In this document: in pieces, positions 11,217 to 23,583 of the stretch | Position numbering within the stretch: position 1 is the stretch's first letter | Layout: every line of letters begins with the position of its first letter | Assembly: GCA_037951105.1 (NCBI GenBank) | Contig: JBAMJV010005495.1 | Span: 62,001 to 126,000 of the forward strand | Length of the DNA stretch: 64,000 nt | From: Echinarachnius parma | Lineage: Eukaryota; Echinodermata; Echinoidea; Clypeasteroida; Echinarachniidae | Reading direction: 5' to 3' | The notes under the pieces: generated by a model | Database searches by the model: none | What the model saw: only the letters and a program-made list of their open reading frames with translations | Told to the model about the DNA's origin: nothing | Program-made: the position numbers and the translations under genes

Positions 11217-11587
11217 CCCAAAGCCGTATGAGATAAGCCGCCTATAGTATGTAAGGTGCTCTTCTCCTCCTACATATCGGCACCATCACCAGCGGTCGAG
11301 CTGCTTCGATATATTTCCACCATGGTAGTAGGATCGTGCCGATGTCGGATGTTACGAGTTCGATTTGTAGTATCGTGCTAAATGTGACGAAAATGACAGC
11401 TTTACATGTCATTCAGAAGGAAAGTCTGGCTCAAAGCAAATGGCAACCACCCGTCTAAAACGATATAGTTGTTGGTGGTTCACTAACGAATTGAAAAAAA
11501 CAGTAGAGTTCAGAACAACAGGTTCTGTATAATAGTTACTGGTGATCATGATCCATGAAAATATTATCTAGAACTAAAGTCTAGAAA

Positions 11588-11604
11588 GCCGTGGTTCTCC
11601 ACCA
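11588..11604 (-). other. primer binding site of the LTR element
   Basis: On the minus strand TGGTGGAGAACCACGGC follows the LTR end (...CAACA) without a gap. TGG at this place matches the CCA 3' end of a tRNA. The tRNA species was not identified. Confidence 0.6.
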
Positions 11605-12292
11605 TGTTGTGTAGGGATCGGAAATTATAATTGTTCAGCAGAGAGGTACATTAATGAAGGAAGCGTGAGGCATATATTCCGGAGTAATATGTATTATTTA
11701 TTCATACTCTAAACTTTAGAGTATTCAAACGGTTCTCACATGAAACAGTAGAATGGTATATAATAAGTAGCCAGAAGAAATAAGCACATGTACTAGCTCA
11801 GTGAAGGTCTGAGCTAGTTCTCCTCCTGTTACCAGGGGTACACATCAATATATAGTTTTAGAGAGGTGAGAAAGACTCTCTCTTTCTTCTTAATCCAAAC
11901 ACATGTCATCTTATCTACCAAGGAGGTTAAACCTCATTAGGGCATGATCAAACGGTTTCTCAAGATAGATGAGAAGAACCAGAACAGACAACATCAGAGA
12001 TTGTTTATACCATCTGTTCCGGAGCGGTAAAAGAGTAGAGGAGGCGGCACCATCAGAGGTTGTTATTGATGGAAGGGGGAGTCAGGTTTATAAACAAGAT
12101 AAGATCTGAACAAGGGGGCTTTTGGAAGGAAGTCGAATCTTACCAACTTGGGAGATAACATTGATTATAAAACAACAGTGGGTAGGATTCAGAGGGTCAA
12201 TAGAGTAAAGATATTATATAGAAGGGGCGTGTGAGGGTACTGGTACTTTTACTAAGAAGGGGGAGGGTGTTTAATACAACCACTACATTACA
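11605..12292 (-). repeat. LTR (5' LTR in element orientation)
   Basis: 688 bp and apparently identical to 7374-8061. Followed by GTAT, the right copy of the target duplication, and then by ATTG, the original flank of the mariner-type MITE. Confidence 0.85.
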
Positions 12293-12869
12293 GTATATTG
12301 TTAAAATAGTTCCCATTATGTTGTTTTTTGTTTCGTCAAATTGTTGATGGAAATGTGCCCGCCCCTCACCCCACCCTTCTCCCCCAACTACAGCACTAAC
12401 ATTTGGGTAAAATTATATTTAAAACAAAAATGACTTGGCATTAGAGGCAAGCTACTTAAAATAATCATTAATCCTCAACCTGTGTATAATTACAATATGC
12501 ATAAGGCATTTTATTTAGTATACAATTTGGTAAAACTGTGTGATTGTAGTTTATATCGTGTACTTTGTAGTAATATTTGTGTGGTAAAAAAGGGTATTGA
12601 CTCTAAAATAAGTTGACCCTGGCTACGCTAGCGTAAAGTCACTGTTTACGACCTTGACCTATCGATATGATAAAAAGAGCGTAATTTCAAAGGGCGCTAA
12701 ATCCGTTTTGGTTTACTTTGGATCAAAGCAGGTTTCTTTTCCAAACGTTGTACAGACGGCCTACGAGAATATGAAAATGGAACGTTCCATTTGTTTGATA
12801 TAAATTATGATTGTGTACATTGTCAGAAAATTTAGATTTCTAAAGAGCTACATAGATTATCAATGCACT

Positions 12870-13945
12870 GATATGAGACCGGCTCCCAGAGAATGGGTGT
12901 AAAGTCGGGATGGGTCTTTAGTACTTAGAGCCTCAAAATCATAAAATATTGTCTTTGGCTGAAATTGTTAACTTTATGGGATTTGATACTTACATGTTTC
13001 ATCTACATTCTCTGAAAATTTCAGGTCCTTAATCAAATTTTTTATGCCGTAAATAATGATTTTTCTAAGCAACCTTCATTTCGGTTTCGACCAGAAACTC
13101 AGTAAATCCGCGCTGGCTGATCATGATCGATTGTGAAACGAACGCGCCAGCTATGTGTGTGTGATTCGACCGTACCGCCGCGGCGAGCTGCAAGAAGAAA
13201 GCACTAACTAACCTGAATAGAGTTGTATTGTCCGTGTGTTGTACATTTCCGGGAAGCGTTCGCGGCATTTAACTTACTGTATAGTAAACGAGTAGTTGGT
13301 TTGTTTATAATTCTATGGGTACCGCATTGAATCGCGCTGGGCATGCCGCAAGTGTGCAGTGTGCGTGTGCAGCGTACCATATCATACGGTATCAAACTGC
13401 GCTTTTCTTTTGTCTACCGGTGGTACAGCGGCGGTATGGTGAATATTATGATGCGGTGGTTTATGGCGGTACGTACATACACAATACACCGCGGTTGTAA
13501 TACATGCACATCAAAGGGCAGCACATGGGCTAGTTTGTCGATCAACTGAGACTTAGGGCTGAGGCTTTGTACAATTACGTAATACCGGCGAAAGCGTTGC
13601 TGATTGGCCGATGAATAACAGTATAACTGCGCATGCATTATTTCGTTTGCTGATCGATTACGAAAAGCGGAAAGGTGAAAGCGAACCGTTCAACTTCTCG
13701 CTCGGTGTGTGAGAATGCTTTTCTGAATGGATGCAAAACTTTAGAAGCGATTTTCTCCGTTGTTTGACAAATCTCGGGTCTCTGGTCCATGTTATTAATT
13801 TGCGTTTTTCTAGCCTCCAAGAAACTCATACTTATCAAGTTGTATATCATTTTAAAGCTGAAATCCTAGAGAATTCAAAACACTAACAATCTCAATTTTG
13901 ATATTCCCGATGAATTACCCAAAGTGACAGAGCCGGTCACATATC
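12870..13945. mobile_element. possible DNA transposon remnant with GATATGWGACCGGCTC ends
   Basis: GATATGAGACCGGCTC at the left is mirrored by GAGCCGGTCACATATC at the right. The interior (13060-13700) is richer in G+C than the neighbourhood and holds short frames on both strands, none recognisable. A CpG-rich regulatory segment just upstream of the dipeptidase exon at 14568 is an alternative reading. Confidence 0.4.
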
Positions 13946-14567
13946 GCAAATCGAATTTTTATATTTTATTGACATGATATAAGGCGCCTGTTGGAAATAA
14001 GGTCTTCATTATTCATATACCCACTCTTGCACTATATCGATACTATGACCTTTTTATGATATTACAATGCTTCCACAAATTAAGCATCAGTGATGCATAA
14101 TAATTAGTGCAAAATCATTTTCGTATGGTTCGTTAAATCCCCGTTAAATCTTGGTTAAAATCAAACTTGGGCATCTGTTCTTAATGGAAGTTTTTTGTTA
14201 TGTGGAAGCTCTTGTGGTGGGCGTATTATTTGTCTTATTTTAACACATCCCGATACAAATAACAATCAGTTGACATATATTATTTGTCAGGGAGGGTTAA
14301 TATATCTTGTACTATGAGATTATATTTATTCTTTGGCAGAAATAGTTGAAAGTAAACAATATATTGTTTACATAAGTCTGTTTCTATAGCGGGAAAAAAC
14401 AGATTGCGTAGTTCTACCAAGTCATTAAAGAAGAGTACACACTAATTGTATTATACTCTGCGCTCAGTCTTATCATTTACCCATTCCTGGAGACAACTTG
14501 TGTATTGTTATCGACGTAATCGCCATCCAAACACACGGAGGGGAACGTTGTGCTTCGACGAGGAGAT

Positions 14568-14713
14568 ATGGAGCGTGGTCAGCTAATTGTCATCATAATC
14601 GTCGTCACGGGGGCCGTAATGTGCGCGATCGCCATTCCGTTGTCAATCAATAAACGCGATACGGCGGATGACCAGGCGAGGACGTACATGCAACAGGTTC
14701 CACTCGTTGACGG
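14568..14713 (+). CDS. membrane dipeptidase-like protein, exon 1 (signal anchor)
   Basis: ATG at 14568 (context GAGATATGG) opens 48 codons plus two bases: a five-residue cytoplasmic head (MERGQ), about 20 hydrophobic residues (LIVIIIVVTGAVMCAIAIPL) forming a type II anchor, a polar linker, then VPLVDG at a GTACGT donor. VPLVDG is the start of the renal-dipeptidase (peptidase M19) barrel, normally followed by HNDLP, where His and Asp bind the zinc pair. Those residues open the exon at 59869, in matching phase. The family hydrolyses dipeptides such as Cys-Gly at the cell surface. Remaining exons must lie beyond the right edge. The alternative is two separate gene copies, each partly seen. Confidence 0.75.
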
Positions 14714-15447
14714 GTACGTATCCATGATCATTTGAATCGATACATTGATCGATGGACATCGTTGTTATCATTTCGGAAACCCGATAAAGAACTACAATTT
14801 CTTGTGATCATTATTCCGTTCTACTGGGCCAATCCTTTTATGTACAGTAAAATCTGTGTAATATAATACACCCTCCAAAGTGAAACGAAATAAGTGTCCA
14901 CTGTACACAGGCGACGTTTGTAAACAGGTACCATAACACTGTTTTCCTGTGCAACGGATCACGTTTGCTGGTCACTTTAGGCCAGTTTGACTGTATTGAC
15001 TATGAGTGACCAATATTCATGTAATTTCAGAAATCGAAAACAAAACAAACTAATACAACATGACCCGTTTTTTTTATCGATATTGCTAATTTGTAAAATT
15101 ATTATAGAAGTCTGCCATTTCGATATGTAACGAATTTATTGGAATCATTACGATTTGTGTTTTGAAGGCAACTATTTGTACTATTACTTATTATGTCTCA
15201 CTATATGCATCTGCCCATGCATGAAGATCGAACTTCGTTCTTTCATCAAATATAATACAGTAAGAAAAGGGAAGAACATAACATTAGAATAATGACAATT
15301 TTCATAAAAATTATCAGCGTACATACAAGAAACGGCTAATCTTGAATGATCATGTAAATGGCTTCATTGAGATACGAACAAAAAAAACTCACCTCCCGAC
15401 TGGAAATCAAACCTTGATTGAAAGCAGTACACTAGAGAGTTCACACT
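14714..15447. other. intronic DNA, no feature recognised
   Basis: AT-rich sequence following the dipeptidase exon donor. No exon-like frame with splice signals or clear repeat was seen. Confidence 0.5.
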
Positions 15448-16010
15448 TTAAAGGGATAGTTGAGTTCTGGTAAGGAGAGTACAGTTTTAGTGAAACTGAA
15501 TTTTAGTAACCAAAACCTGCATCATTACATTACAAACTAATAGTTATAACTAGAAAGGAACACAAAATTACAAATGACGTAGTAAAGATCATGTTATCAT
15601 TCAAAAAGAGCCGTTAAAACGTAAGAGGGCGCTCTCTAAACACTCATCGGTTTCAACCATTTTGAATAAAATATTGTGCATGTGATGCTTTGTTGAAATA
15701 GTGATTAGATAGAGAAATAAACAACAACTATTTAAATACCTATTTTGTAACTTTTTGAAAAGAGGAAGCATTTTTTTGAATTTTTAACGGCTGGTTCAAA
15801 ATTCTCTAATAAACCCGGGGCCCCGGGTTTATTACAAATTGTTATATTTATGAATATTTCAGCCGTTTCTGAACCGATTTTGCTCAAACAAAGATGATTT
15901 TATTGTTTAAATATTATGCTCTTTCAAATTTTACACTCCGTTTTTCATTACCTCACAAACCAATTAAGTAGTCTAGCGCCCTCTCTACCAAAACTCAACT
16001 TTCCCTTTAA
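15448..16010. mobile_element. piggyBac-like MITE, copy 2
   Basis: 563 bp, bounded by TTAA at 15448-15451 and 16007-16010. Nearly identical to 2994-3556, differing at few positions, including the central AACCCGGGGCCCCGGGTT palindrome (one extra C). Lies in the inferred dipeptidase intron. Confidence 0.75.
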
Positions 16011-17489
16011 CAAGCGGTTTTAAAATAAGTGTCATGAAGACAGTGAACAGTTTTCCTATCAAATCGGCTGATAGATAAGTACAGTCAGTATTCTTTTCGT
16101 CGGTAGTTCCACCGATAATGCGTCTGGCTCCATTGTAGATTCATCGAATAAATCCATATCAAGAGTTGCTTATTCAGTTCATGATGTCGATATGTGCGTG
16201 GTTTCACAATAGCAGCCAAAATAAATTGCGCCTTCTCGTTTTTTCTAAAGAAAACACATTGTGATATAACTTTACTATGTATAGAATCAAAGTGCGCCGG
16301 TAGTTGTTGCCAGGAGAAGCAAATAACGATATAGTGGACTTTGTATAACTAATCACATTCAAATCTCAACAACATATTAGCAAACCTCAAGTACACAATA
16401 TGTTATATGATATTATATTTAGTGAACATAATGATAATTTTACTAATTGAGTGCTAAGGTCAAATTCATAGTCAAAACGCTCATGACTTATATGACAGCC
16501 ATTCGGAAATTCAGATTTCTTGCCCAGCTGATCTTCCAGTCATCTAAGTATAGATGTTCGGTAGATGGTGTAAAATTATTCCATTCATTTAAGCCTTATC
16601 TACATGACTGGGTGAAGGGGATTCATGAAATCTGATTTGGCACTAAAATGGCAGCTACTTCAAATGTATAATCTATTGCTGTATTTATATAGGTTTTTTC
16701 ACTCAGTAAATTAGTATATCCTTTTTGTGAAAATGTGTCAGTATGAGTTCAGAATAATTATGCACTTTGTACTGAGATGTGTAAGGTTTCGTGTATGGTG
16801 TATCATATGCATATCTGATTGTGTTTGTGGTTATTTGGTTATTTACCACTTGTAAATGGACGTGGATTGTAATTGATTTCATATTATCCAGAGGAAGCAT
16901 TATATACATTCACAACAGTTTTATTAAATGTACCTATTTATTGATCAAATGCCAATGGTGGATTTATGGAGCACAGCTCGTTCATCTTTGAATTTCAAAA
17001 TAAGAAATATCATAAAATTAAACATTTCGTCGTGAATTTATATATTGATTTAATTCGAAATCATCCGTGTATTATACTTGTCAACCTCAACCAAAACGGC
17101 AACCATTGTTAACTTTGTGAATCATATAGCCATCATAATACAATATAATCGCCTTTCAGGTAAACTGACCCTTGCAACTGCACCTGACCGCATTAGCTGA
17201 GAATGAGATAATAATAGGCAGAAGTGAAGAGTTTAAATTACACTGATCATGCTGATTGACCTGTTTGTGTCCTCTGCATACATAATAAGGTAAGGCGCTC
17301 ACATTATTTATCTATATATATTGAAGTAAAGCTATTAAAATTAATGCAATGTGCTCAACCAATCAACGGTCCGTTGTCTCGGCACGACTGTCGGGCTAGC
17401 CTTTTGTCAAGGCCCCCGCGCGAACACCCAACCGAGCGCGAAGCGCGAGACGTACATACCCGAGCGCAGCGCGGCCGTCATCTGGCAAA
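16011..17489. other. AT-rich intronic or intergenic DNA, no feature recognised
   Basis: Only short frames without splice context. No repeat shared with the rest of the window was seen. Confidence 0.45.
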
Positions 17490-17830
17490 GAGGCGTATCT
17501 CGAAAATAGGCCATTTTTTTTTTATTGCCTACTTGGGGTTTTTGAGGTCAAAATTTTCATTGGGCCAAATTTCAGAAGAGCTCGAGTTATAGTTTCTGAG
17601 ATATCGGGGGCCCTCTGTACCCGATTGCATAACTATCGTCGTATTCTGTACGGCAAAAGGGCGTATCTATACATACGCCCCTGTCTGTGGAAATCTTGTT
17701 GGTTTCTGCTCGGTATCCGTCTGTCAAAAGGATGTATGTTGACATACGCCTTTGGCAAACAAAAAACGTCGGAAAATTTGCGATATATTTTAGTTAAAAG
17801 GATGTAAGTATAGATACGCCCTCGTGTAAT
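17490..17830. repeat. cluster of GGCGTATCT / AGATACGCC palindromes
   Basis: Several short palindromes: GGCGTATCT near 17503, the dyad GGGCGTATCTATACATACGC near 17659, GTATGTTGACATACGCC near 17730, and GTATAGATACGCCC near 17808. The same core occurs in the tandem cluster at 29205-29700. Preceded by GC-rich DNA rich in GAGCGCGAAGCGCG. Confidence 0.5.
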
Positions 17831-19509
17831 TTTCAACGATGGTGCAGGAAATGATACCGCATGGCGGATGATTAAATGCCGGATCGGATCGGATGCATGC
17901 GACGCGTACGTCTGACAAATCACCGGATCCAACATTACGTTGCATACTTTTGTGCATTTCAACAAACGGCGCACAAAACACCATGACCCTGGACCATGAC
18001 GCCTCCAAATTACACTGAAAATCTGGCTAGCTGATCGAACATAAGGTTTGTATAAATACTCTGACTTTTACTTTTATTGTATTTTACGATGGCCAATGTA
18101 CCGATGTTCTTTTATGACAAACTGTTCTTCTCTACACATTTCTCATGCACTGCTGCACTGCACGCTACAAGTAGGCGTAGTTGCCAGGGAACTTGGCCGG
18201 GCCCGGCCCGGGGGAGAAGCCAGCCAGAAAAGGGACAGGCCTAGCCCTAGCCCCTAGCCCTAGGGCTGACTTTGAAATTAGATTTGCCGAGAATGAGAAT
18301 GCACTGAACTAGAGTTAGCACTGAACATGTGACTCGAAACTTATTTACAAACGATATATCTGCATTTTGCTCATAAAATATGTGTATCTTGCTGTTGTTT
18401 TTTTGTTTTTTTTTTCACGATAATTTGACTCAAATTATGAAATTTAAATTTAAATTTTAGAAGACTTGATTCTCGCTTTTGTTATTGTAGATCTATGAAT
18501 AGTACGACTACGCTCAGCTCAGTAGTTCATTTCGAAAGACCGATTATTATCGCTCAACACACGGGAATGAGCTGAATTTAGGCCCATTTCTTGTGCGCTG
18601 TGTGTAATGAAACGTCCACAGCTTACATAAAACCATTTATGCTGTCGTGGTTGGAATATCAAACGGTCCTTTCAATAACAAAATTGAATACAAATGGTAT
18701 AGTTTGATATCTGAAACATTGCAGTGTTTTTGTTTGTTTGGCGATTCATACTTTGTGCACGCGCGGACAATTTTTAGATCTGTACTTTCCTCCACCAAGG
18801 CAAGGCCCTTGTCTTGATCATCTAGTATACGAGTATGAGCGGCACCACTCGGCCAATAGACTGCATCAAATTCATTTGCATTTTTCTTACTCTGGAATCG
18901 TTTAATCATTTTCCTTTGCCGGTTTTTTCAACTCGGCTAGATCACATTTGAGAAATTTCAACCCCAGGGGCCATGCATCATGCCCATGCGTTTGCTAGAT
19001 TTTGATCACGAAATCCCTAATACTATAGTCTTGCAGTTGCAGCATAATTGCCTAAAAGTTACTCTTGTACTACTACTTTTAGTAGTTAAAAGAGCTCCCG
19101 ATCCCTAAAATCCGACTTTCCTTTTGATTTTGTGTTGCCTGACGGTTATGAGGACCTCCTGATTTGCCTCATCAGAAACTAATGCAAATTCAATGAATTT
19201 TAGAATGTCATGTGAGTAATTGACTATCTGTATAACTATCAGTTGAAAATACAGTATTTTAAGTCTATGTTAAGCTGTAAAAGTTTTAAATTGAACTTGT
19301 CATGACAGCAACATTGTATTGTTCATCTTTGACATCACGCTTTCTTAATTTCAAGTTTCAACCGCTGGCTGAATATACCTGATTTCATATATGTTGGTGC
19401 AAATAAATCAAATAAAAGGCAACTGATAACAAGCATACATTCATACATTTAATTTGATAACTGAGTGAGAGTTTTAAATTGATGATGAGATTCACACATG
19501 TAATGAATT
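17831..19509. other. no gene recognised
   Basis: Mixed DNA with a GC-rich patch of CCCTAG-type short repeats at 18190-18265 and otherwise AT-rich sequence. A 90-codon minus-strand frame at 18637-18909 has no recognisable domain or clear splice context. Confidence 0.4.
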
Positions 19510-19925
19510 ACAGTCTCGTTTAGTTGAACAGAAACATCAGTTTCCATGCCGGTTGCCCGATTTGGTATGATTGGGCAAGCAAACTAGTCCTTTTATGAAA
19601 AATTAACTTGCCCTACATCAATGTGTACCTGCCCCGGGCAAGTGCTACTGTCGAGACCTGGTTTACCATTTCGTGACCCACTGGCACGGATAGAATTGGT
19701 GCACGGATAGAATTGGTGCAAACTGCAAATCTTTCTCAACAAAATTTCTGCTGCATTTGTGTACAGCAGATTGTAAGCCTATCCATGATTTTCTCCGGCT
19801 CTCCATAATTGGATGAATGGAAATGGGTGTTGGTACTTATACTATAGACCAGCAGCCCAGATCCAGAGGGGTTTGGTACATCAAAAAGCCTACTGATTTC
19901 TGGACATGTATAAACATTTAGAGAG
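19510..19925. repeat. interspersed repeat, copy 1 of a diverged pair
   Basis: Shares with 20795-21125, in the same orientation, the blocks TTTAGTTGAA, GGGCAAGCAAACTAGTCC, ACTTGCCCTACATC, CGTGACCCACTGGCA and GGCTCTCCAT. Divergence and indels indicate an old duplication or an old repeat family. Confidence 0.55.
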
Positions 19926-20066
19926 GAATGTCTTACCATGGACGACCGGACCGTATCTGCCAGGGTCTTCCCACCATCCCCGGGGCCAAGGCTCCTTTGC
20001 GGCTTGCGCCTCCAAAATATGGCCCCTGGGAAATACTCCATTGTGCGAATGTACCCTTGTTATCTG
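19926..20066 (-). other. exon-like segment, unassigned
   Basis: On the minus strand an acceptor-like ttccctgaccccgcag leads into an open frame that includes EAQAAKEPWPRGWWEDPGRY and ends at a GTAAGAC donor. The composition (Trp, Gly, Pro) and higher GC look coding, but I do not recognise the family. The plus strand is also open in places. Confidence 0.25.
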
Positions 20067-20794
20067 CTCACTGCGGGGTCAGGGAATCGTGAACAAAAGA
20101 AAACAACACTCGTGCATCTTGCGTTCTTCAGAAAACTTCATTTTGGCTGTTTTGAAGTACAAAATACATGTTTAATGCATTTAAGATACCGTCCCAAACA
20201 TCTCTTTTAGAAATAGTTTAAATTCTTTTCTTGACTACGTTTACATTTACTTAAAGGCAAAAATTCAGAGCCCTTAATTATAAAGCTTGCCAGAATGTAT
20301 CTAATTCTAAATTTGTTGATAACCAATTTGTATTTTTAAAATGAATTCTTTTTATAATTATATTATTGTTCCCATTTTTATGCATTTAGGACTAATTCAA
20401 GATCATGGAACTGATGACGGCATGAGAGCAGTTCTTCACTTTTCCAGTGGAGCAGAAAGGACAATAACAAATAAGGTATGTCTATTTATGTGACACATTT
20501 GCTCATGCCACATTTTTCTTGCCCAAAGAAAAAATGTGAATACATGTAAGTACATGTTATGGCAAATGCCAGATGGGAAAACAGTTATTGAAGTGTCCAT
20601 TTTTCCATGAACATCGTACAGGCATAAAACATGTTCATTCTGTGTAGGATTCCAAACAAGTTGGTTTACCGTCCACCTTTCAAATATTTACAGGAAAAAG
20701 TTACAACAAAATATAAAAATTGCCCTGTACAATAGGTATGCCACTATTTGCCAGAACGTGATTTGCCATAGTGTTACACTTACAGCAAGCTTGC

Positions 20795-21125
20795 TTACAG
20801 TCTTGTTTAGTTGAAAATAAATATCAGTTGCCCGATGGGCAAGCAAACTAGTCCATAAGTTAACTTGCCCTACATCTATTTGTACATGCCCCATATATCG
20901 TGACCCACTGGCAATGCTAGATATTGTGCAAATCTCCCTCAAAAGTTATATATTTCTGAAAATGTGTTTGTGCTGTCCAGCAGATTGCACACATCTATAG
21001 GCCTATGCATGATTTTCCCTGGCTCTCCATTCCACATATGGAAATGGATACTGTTGCTTATAGACCGGTAGCGCAGAGGGTTTGGTGCATCGATAAAGCG
21101 TACTGGTTTCTGAACAATACATTAG
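20795..21125. repeat. interspersed repeat, copy 2 of a diverged pair
   Basis: Diverged partner of 19510-19925, shorter because of internal deletions. Confidence 0.55.
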
Positions 21126-21468
21126 GATGGGAATGTAACAAAACAAATAAAAATTTATATATGAGTCTGCCGGGGTCTAGGGTGGATAAAGTTGTCAAAT
21201 AAGATTTCTAATTTGAGGTACCTCAACGGGATATTAGTGAATTATGCTCTCAAATTTCACATTAAAAATGTGTATTTACTGGAAATCGTACTACTCGTAG
21301 TGCAAACCCACCCATAGATTTTCATGTCATTGTTCATCCATTCCAAGTCCGAGATGAAACTTGAAAGCACACATTTGAGTGACAATCTCCTGTTAAAATG
21401 TCAGTTTCCTCATGCCAATGGCTCAAATGCAAAATATAAATATGAAATTTATTTGTTTTTTATTACAG

Positions 21469-22060
21469 CTTTTTCCATCCAGCCAGGGCAGAGCTGAATT
21501 CGACAGTGGGGCCTGCCGTGGTGCCAGTTTCAACCATTGGACTGGATGAGGTGACGAATTCGGCAACCGGAGTCCCCGTCAGGACAACTTCGAGTGTCGA
21601 GTCAAACAGTGATTTTGGTCATCGTGACCATCTGGGGAGACGTAGCACCCATTTCAGCGACCGTCAGGACAAGAATGGTACCTGGGCCCAGGGGCCCGAT
21701 TACGGACCAGCGATATTTACCATGGTAATTAGCATCATTGGTTCTAACTCATTGATATCAATATGCTAGAATAGTATAAAACTCAAAAGAATGTAGCAGA
21801 TCACACATATACTTCCCTTACTCATTCAACCGTAAAGGCTTGCACAAGAATATTTAGAGATCAGTGGAACTAGGGCTGGTCCTGGGTCATGATCGTGCTC
21901 TCGGCCACAGGTCCGCTCATCAAGTCGGGCGTAACATCGGTTACAATCTCTGTGGGGGACGATCTGATGTACGACGCGGATGTGACAATGAGTTCGACCA
22001 CCGTTTTCGTCGTGAAGCGCGCTTCGACCAACCAGGCGGTGGTGATGCTGGAATTCTGCA
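21469..22060 (+). other. GC-rich coding-like stretch, unassigned
   Basis: Clearly more GC-rich than its surroundings, preceded by a good acceptor (tttttattacag). Frames stay open for 70-90 codons on both strands (for example 21506-21769 plus and 21870-22151 minus). A small exon-like block at about 20394-20476 with a GTATGTC donor could splice to it but soon meets a stop. No domain was recognised. It may be a decayed gene or transposon ORF. Confidence 0.25.
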
Positions 22061-22529
22061 TCCTACAATTTATTCCCAAATTCTTTGAAATTTTGTTCAA
22101 TACTAACTCATAGCCTAGGACACATACAAATGTCAAATTAGCACATAACATATTTGACCAGGATTAATATTTTAATCGTGCTTTTCACGTTTTAGGGGTT
22201 ACTGAATTTTGTCCATGTCTTTTTTTGGTAACGCGAGTTACCAAACAGGATTCTTTTGTAAAGGTTCCTAAATATAGCTCTGTCAGTCTTTTTTGTGTTA
22301 TCTAGTTAGTGCAAATCTACTTAATCCTTGGTGATAAAATTAGCCTACAGTTCGATAAAATAATGTGAGTTACTGCACATTGAAGTAGTCAATGTACCAT
22401 AAAGTGTAACTCGAGTTACCGTGGAAATGCCCTTATCACCTTGAAAATTTCAAACTTAGATAAAGGAGGATCTTTTGTTGTTATGGAGGAATATGGACAC
22501 ACCATAATACTAGTAGTGTTGATTCAACT

Positions 22530-22890
22530 GTAGTTTCTGTTATTAGCTGAAATAAATTTTGGTTAAAAATATGAGATTTAGAATGTTTGTATTTCCTGAA
22601 TGAAGGTATCTTAATCTACCTTCTATAAAATTTGATCATCAGAAATCATGTTTAAGTATGTTTTTTCATCAAATAAAAATTACTCAGATTACAGTGCTTG
22701 AATGGGCGGCAATCTTTGAAGTGGCCCGTTTCTCCCTTGTTTTAAAACTGCTAAAGCCATTTTCCAAATCTCTGTCACTCATTTTCATAGGGTTTGCCTT
22801 CGTCTGAATATGACAAATTATGTACAATTTTAAAGGTAATGAATTTTACTGTGATGGGGGCCATCTAAAAAGTACATATATGCATATTTT
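22530..22890 (-). repeat. diverged inverted copy of the repeat at 27273-27717
   Basis: Reverse-complement similarity to 27340-27660: blocks such as GGCCCGTTTCTCCCTT, aatatgagattta and tatttcctgaat occur in the same order. A related terminal block (GTGGTGTAAGGTCAC) appears at about 23351-23365, after an insertion rich in C runs. Confidence 0.55.
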
Positions 22891-23583
22891 GGTCCGAAAT
22901 TTACCATGTGGTCCACCCCCCACCCCCCCCCCCCCCCCCAATCTCTTGGGATCGCGCATGACTTCACCGCTCGCCGGGTAGTCTCCATCATGTGTTCAGT
23001 CGTTCCGGATCCTGCATGCAGTGCAGCAGGGATGCCAGTTTTCAGGCAAAAGCCTGAATTTCAGGCCCTGGGCTCCTACAAATTCAGGCTTATTTGTACT
23101 GTTTTGTACACAAACAAAGTATCAAGACTCCATTTTCAGGCTCTCAACCTGCAGGTCACTGGCACCCCTGAGTGCAGCCACTGCTTGCTTGAGACACGAA
23201 GCCTTGCAAACAATGAGACCCCCCTCCCCCTGTATGCATACCATACACATCGGTGCGAACCCCCCCCCCCCCCCCTTTTGTGCGTACATACTTTGTAGAT
23301 GGCCTATAACCATGTCTAAATTGCCTACGAAAGACCACTTATTGGTCTTATTGTGGTGTAAGGTCACAAATCATCTTCTAAATTACAGCAAATTTGTATA
23401 TGAATTATAGTTTTAGCATTTCTGACATGATTTAAACAGAATTATGGTAACGTAACATGCTGTTCAAATTACCTTGATTACGAAATTTCTGACAGGACAT
23501 ACATTAAATGATCACGGTGGACGATCGTATCTTCAACTTATGCTGTTAGGTAAAGACAAAATCCTGTCTCGTTCTCGGATCGG

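Larger units (their letters stand above)
7374..12292 (-). mobile_element. non-autonomous LTR retrotransposon, minus strand
   Basis: Two 688-bp direct repeats starting TG and ending CA (7374-8061 and 11605-12292) flank a 3.5-kb interior. GTAT at 7370-7373 and 12293-12296 is the target-site duplication. Orientation is set by a primer-binding-site-like TGGTGGAGAACC abutting the right LTR on the minus strand and a purine tract (AAACAAAGGGGA) abutting the left LTR. I see no gag, protease, RT or integrase motifs inside, only low-complexity frames and degenerate direct repeats, so it must borrow proteins. By eye the LTRs show no difference, so insertion is recent. Family not assignable. Confidence 0.85.

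Noticed and set aside
22906-23410. Overlapping plus-strand ORFs of about 130 codons
   Set aside because: They depend on C homopolymers (22915-22939 and 23262-23275) that are open in all frames. No domain, and they overlap an inserted repeat remnant.
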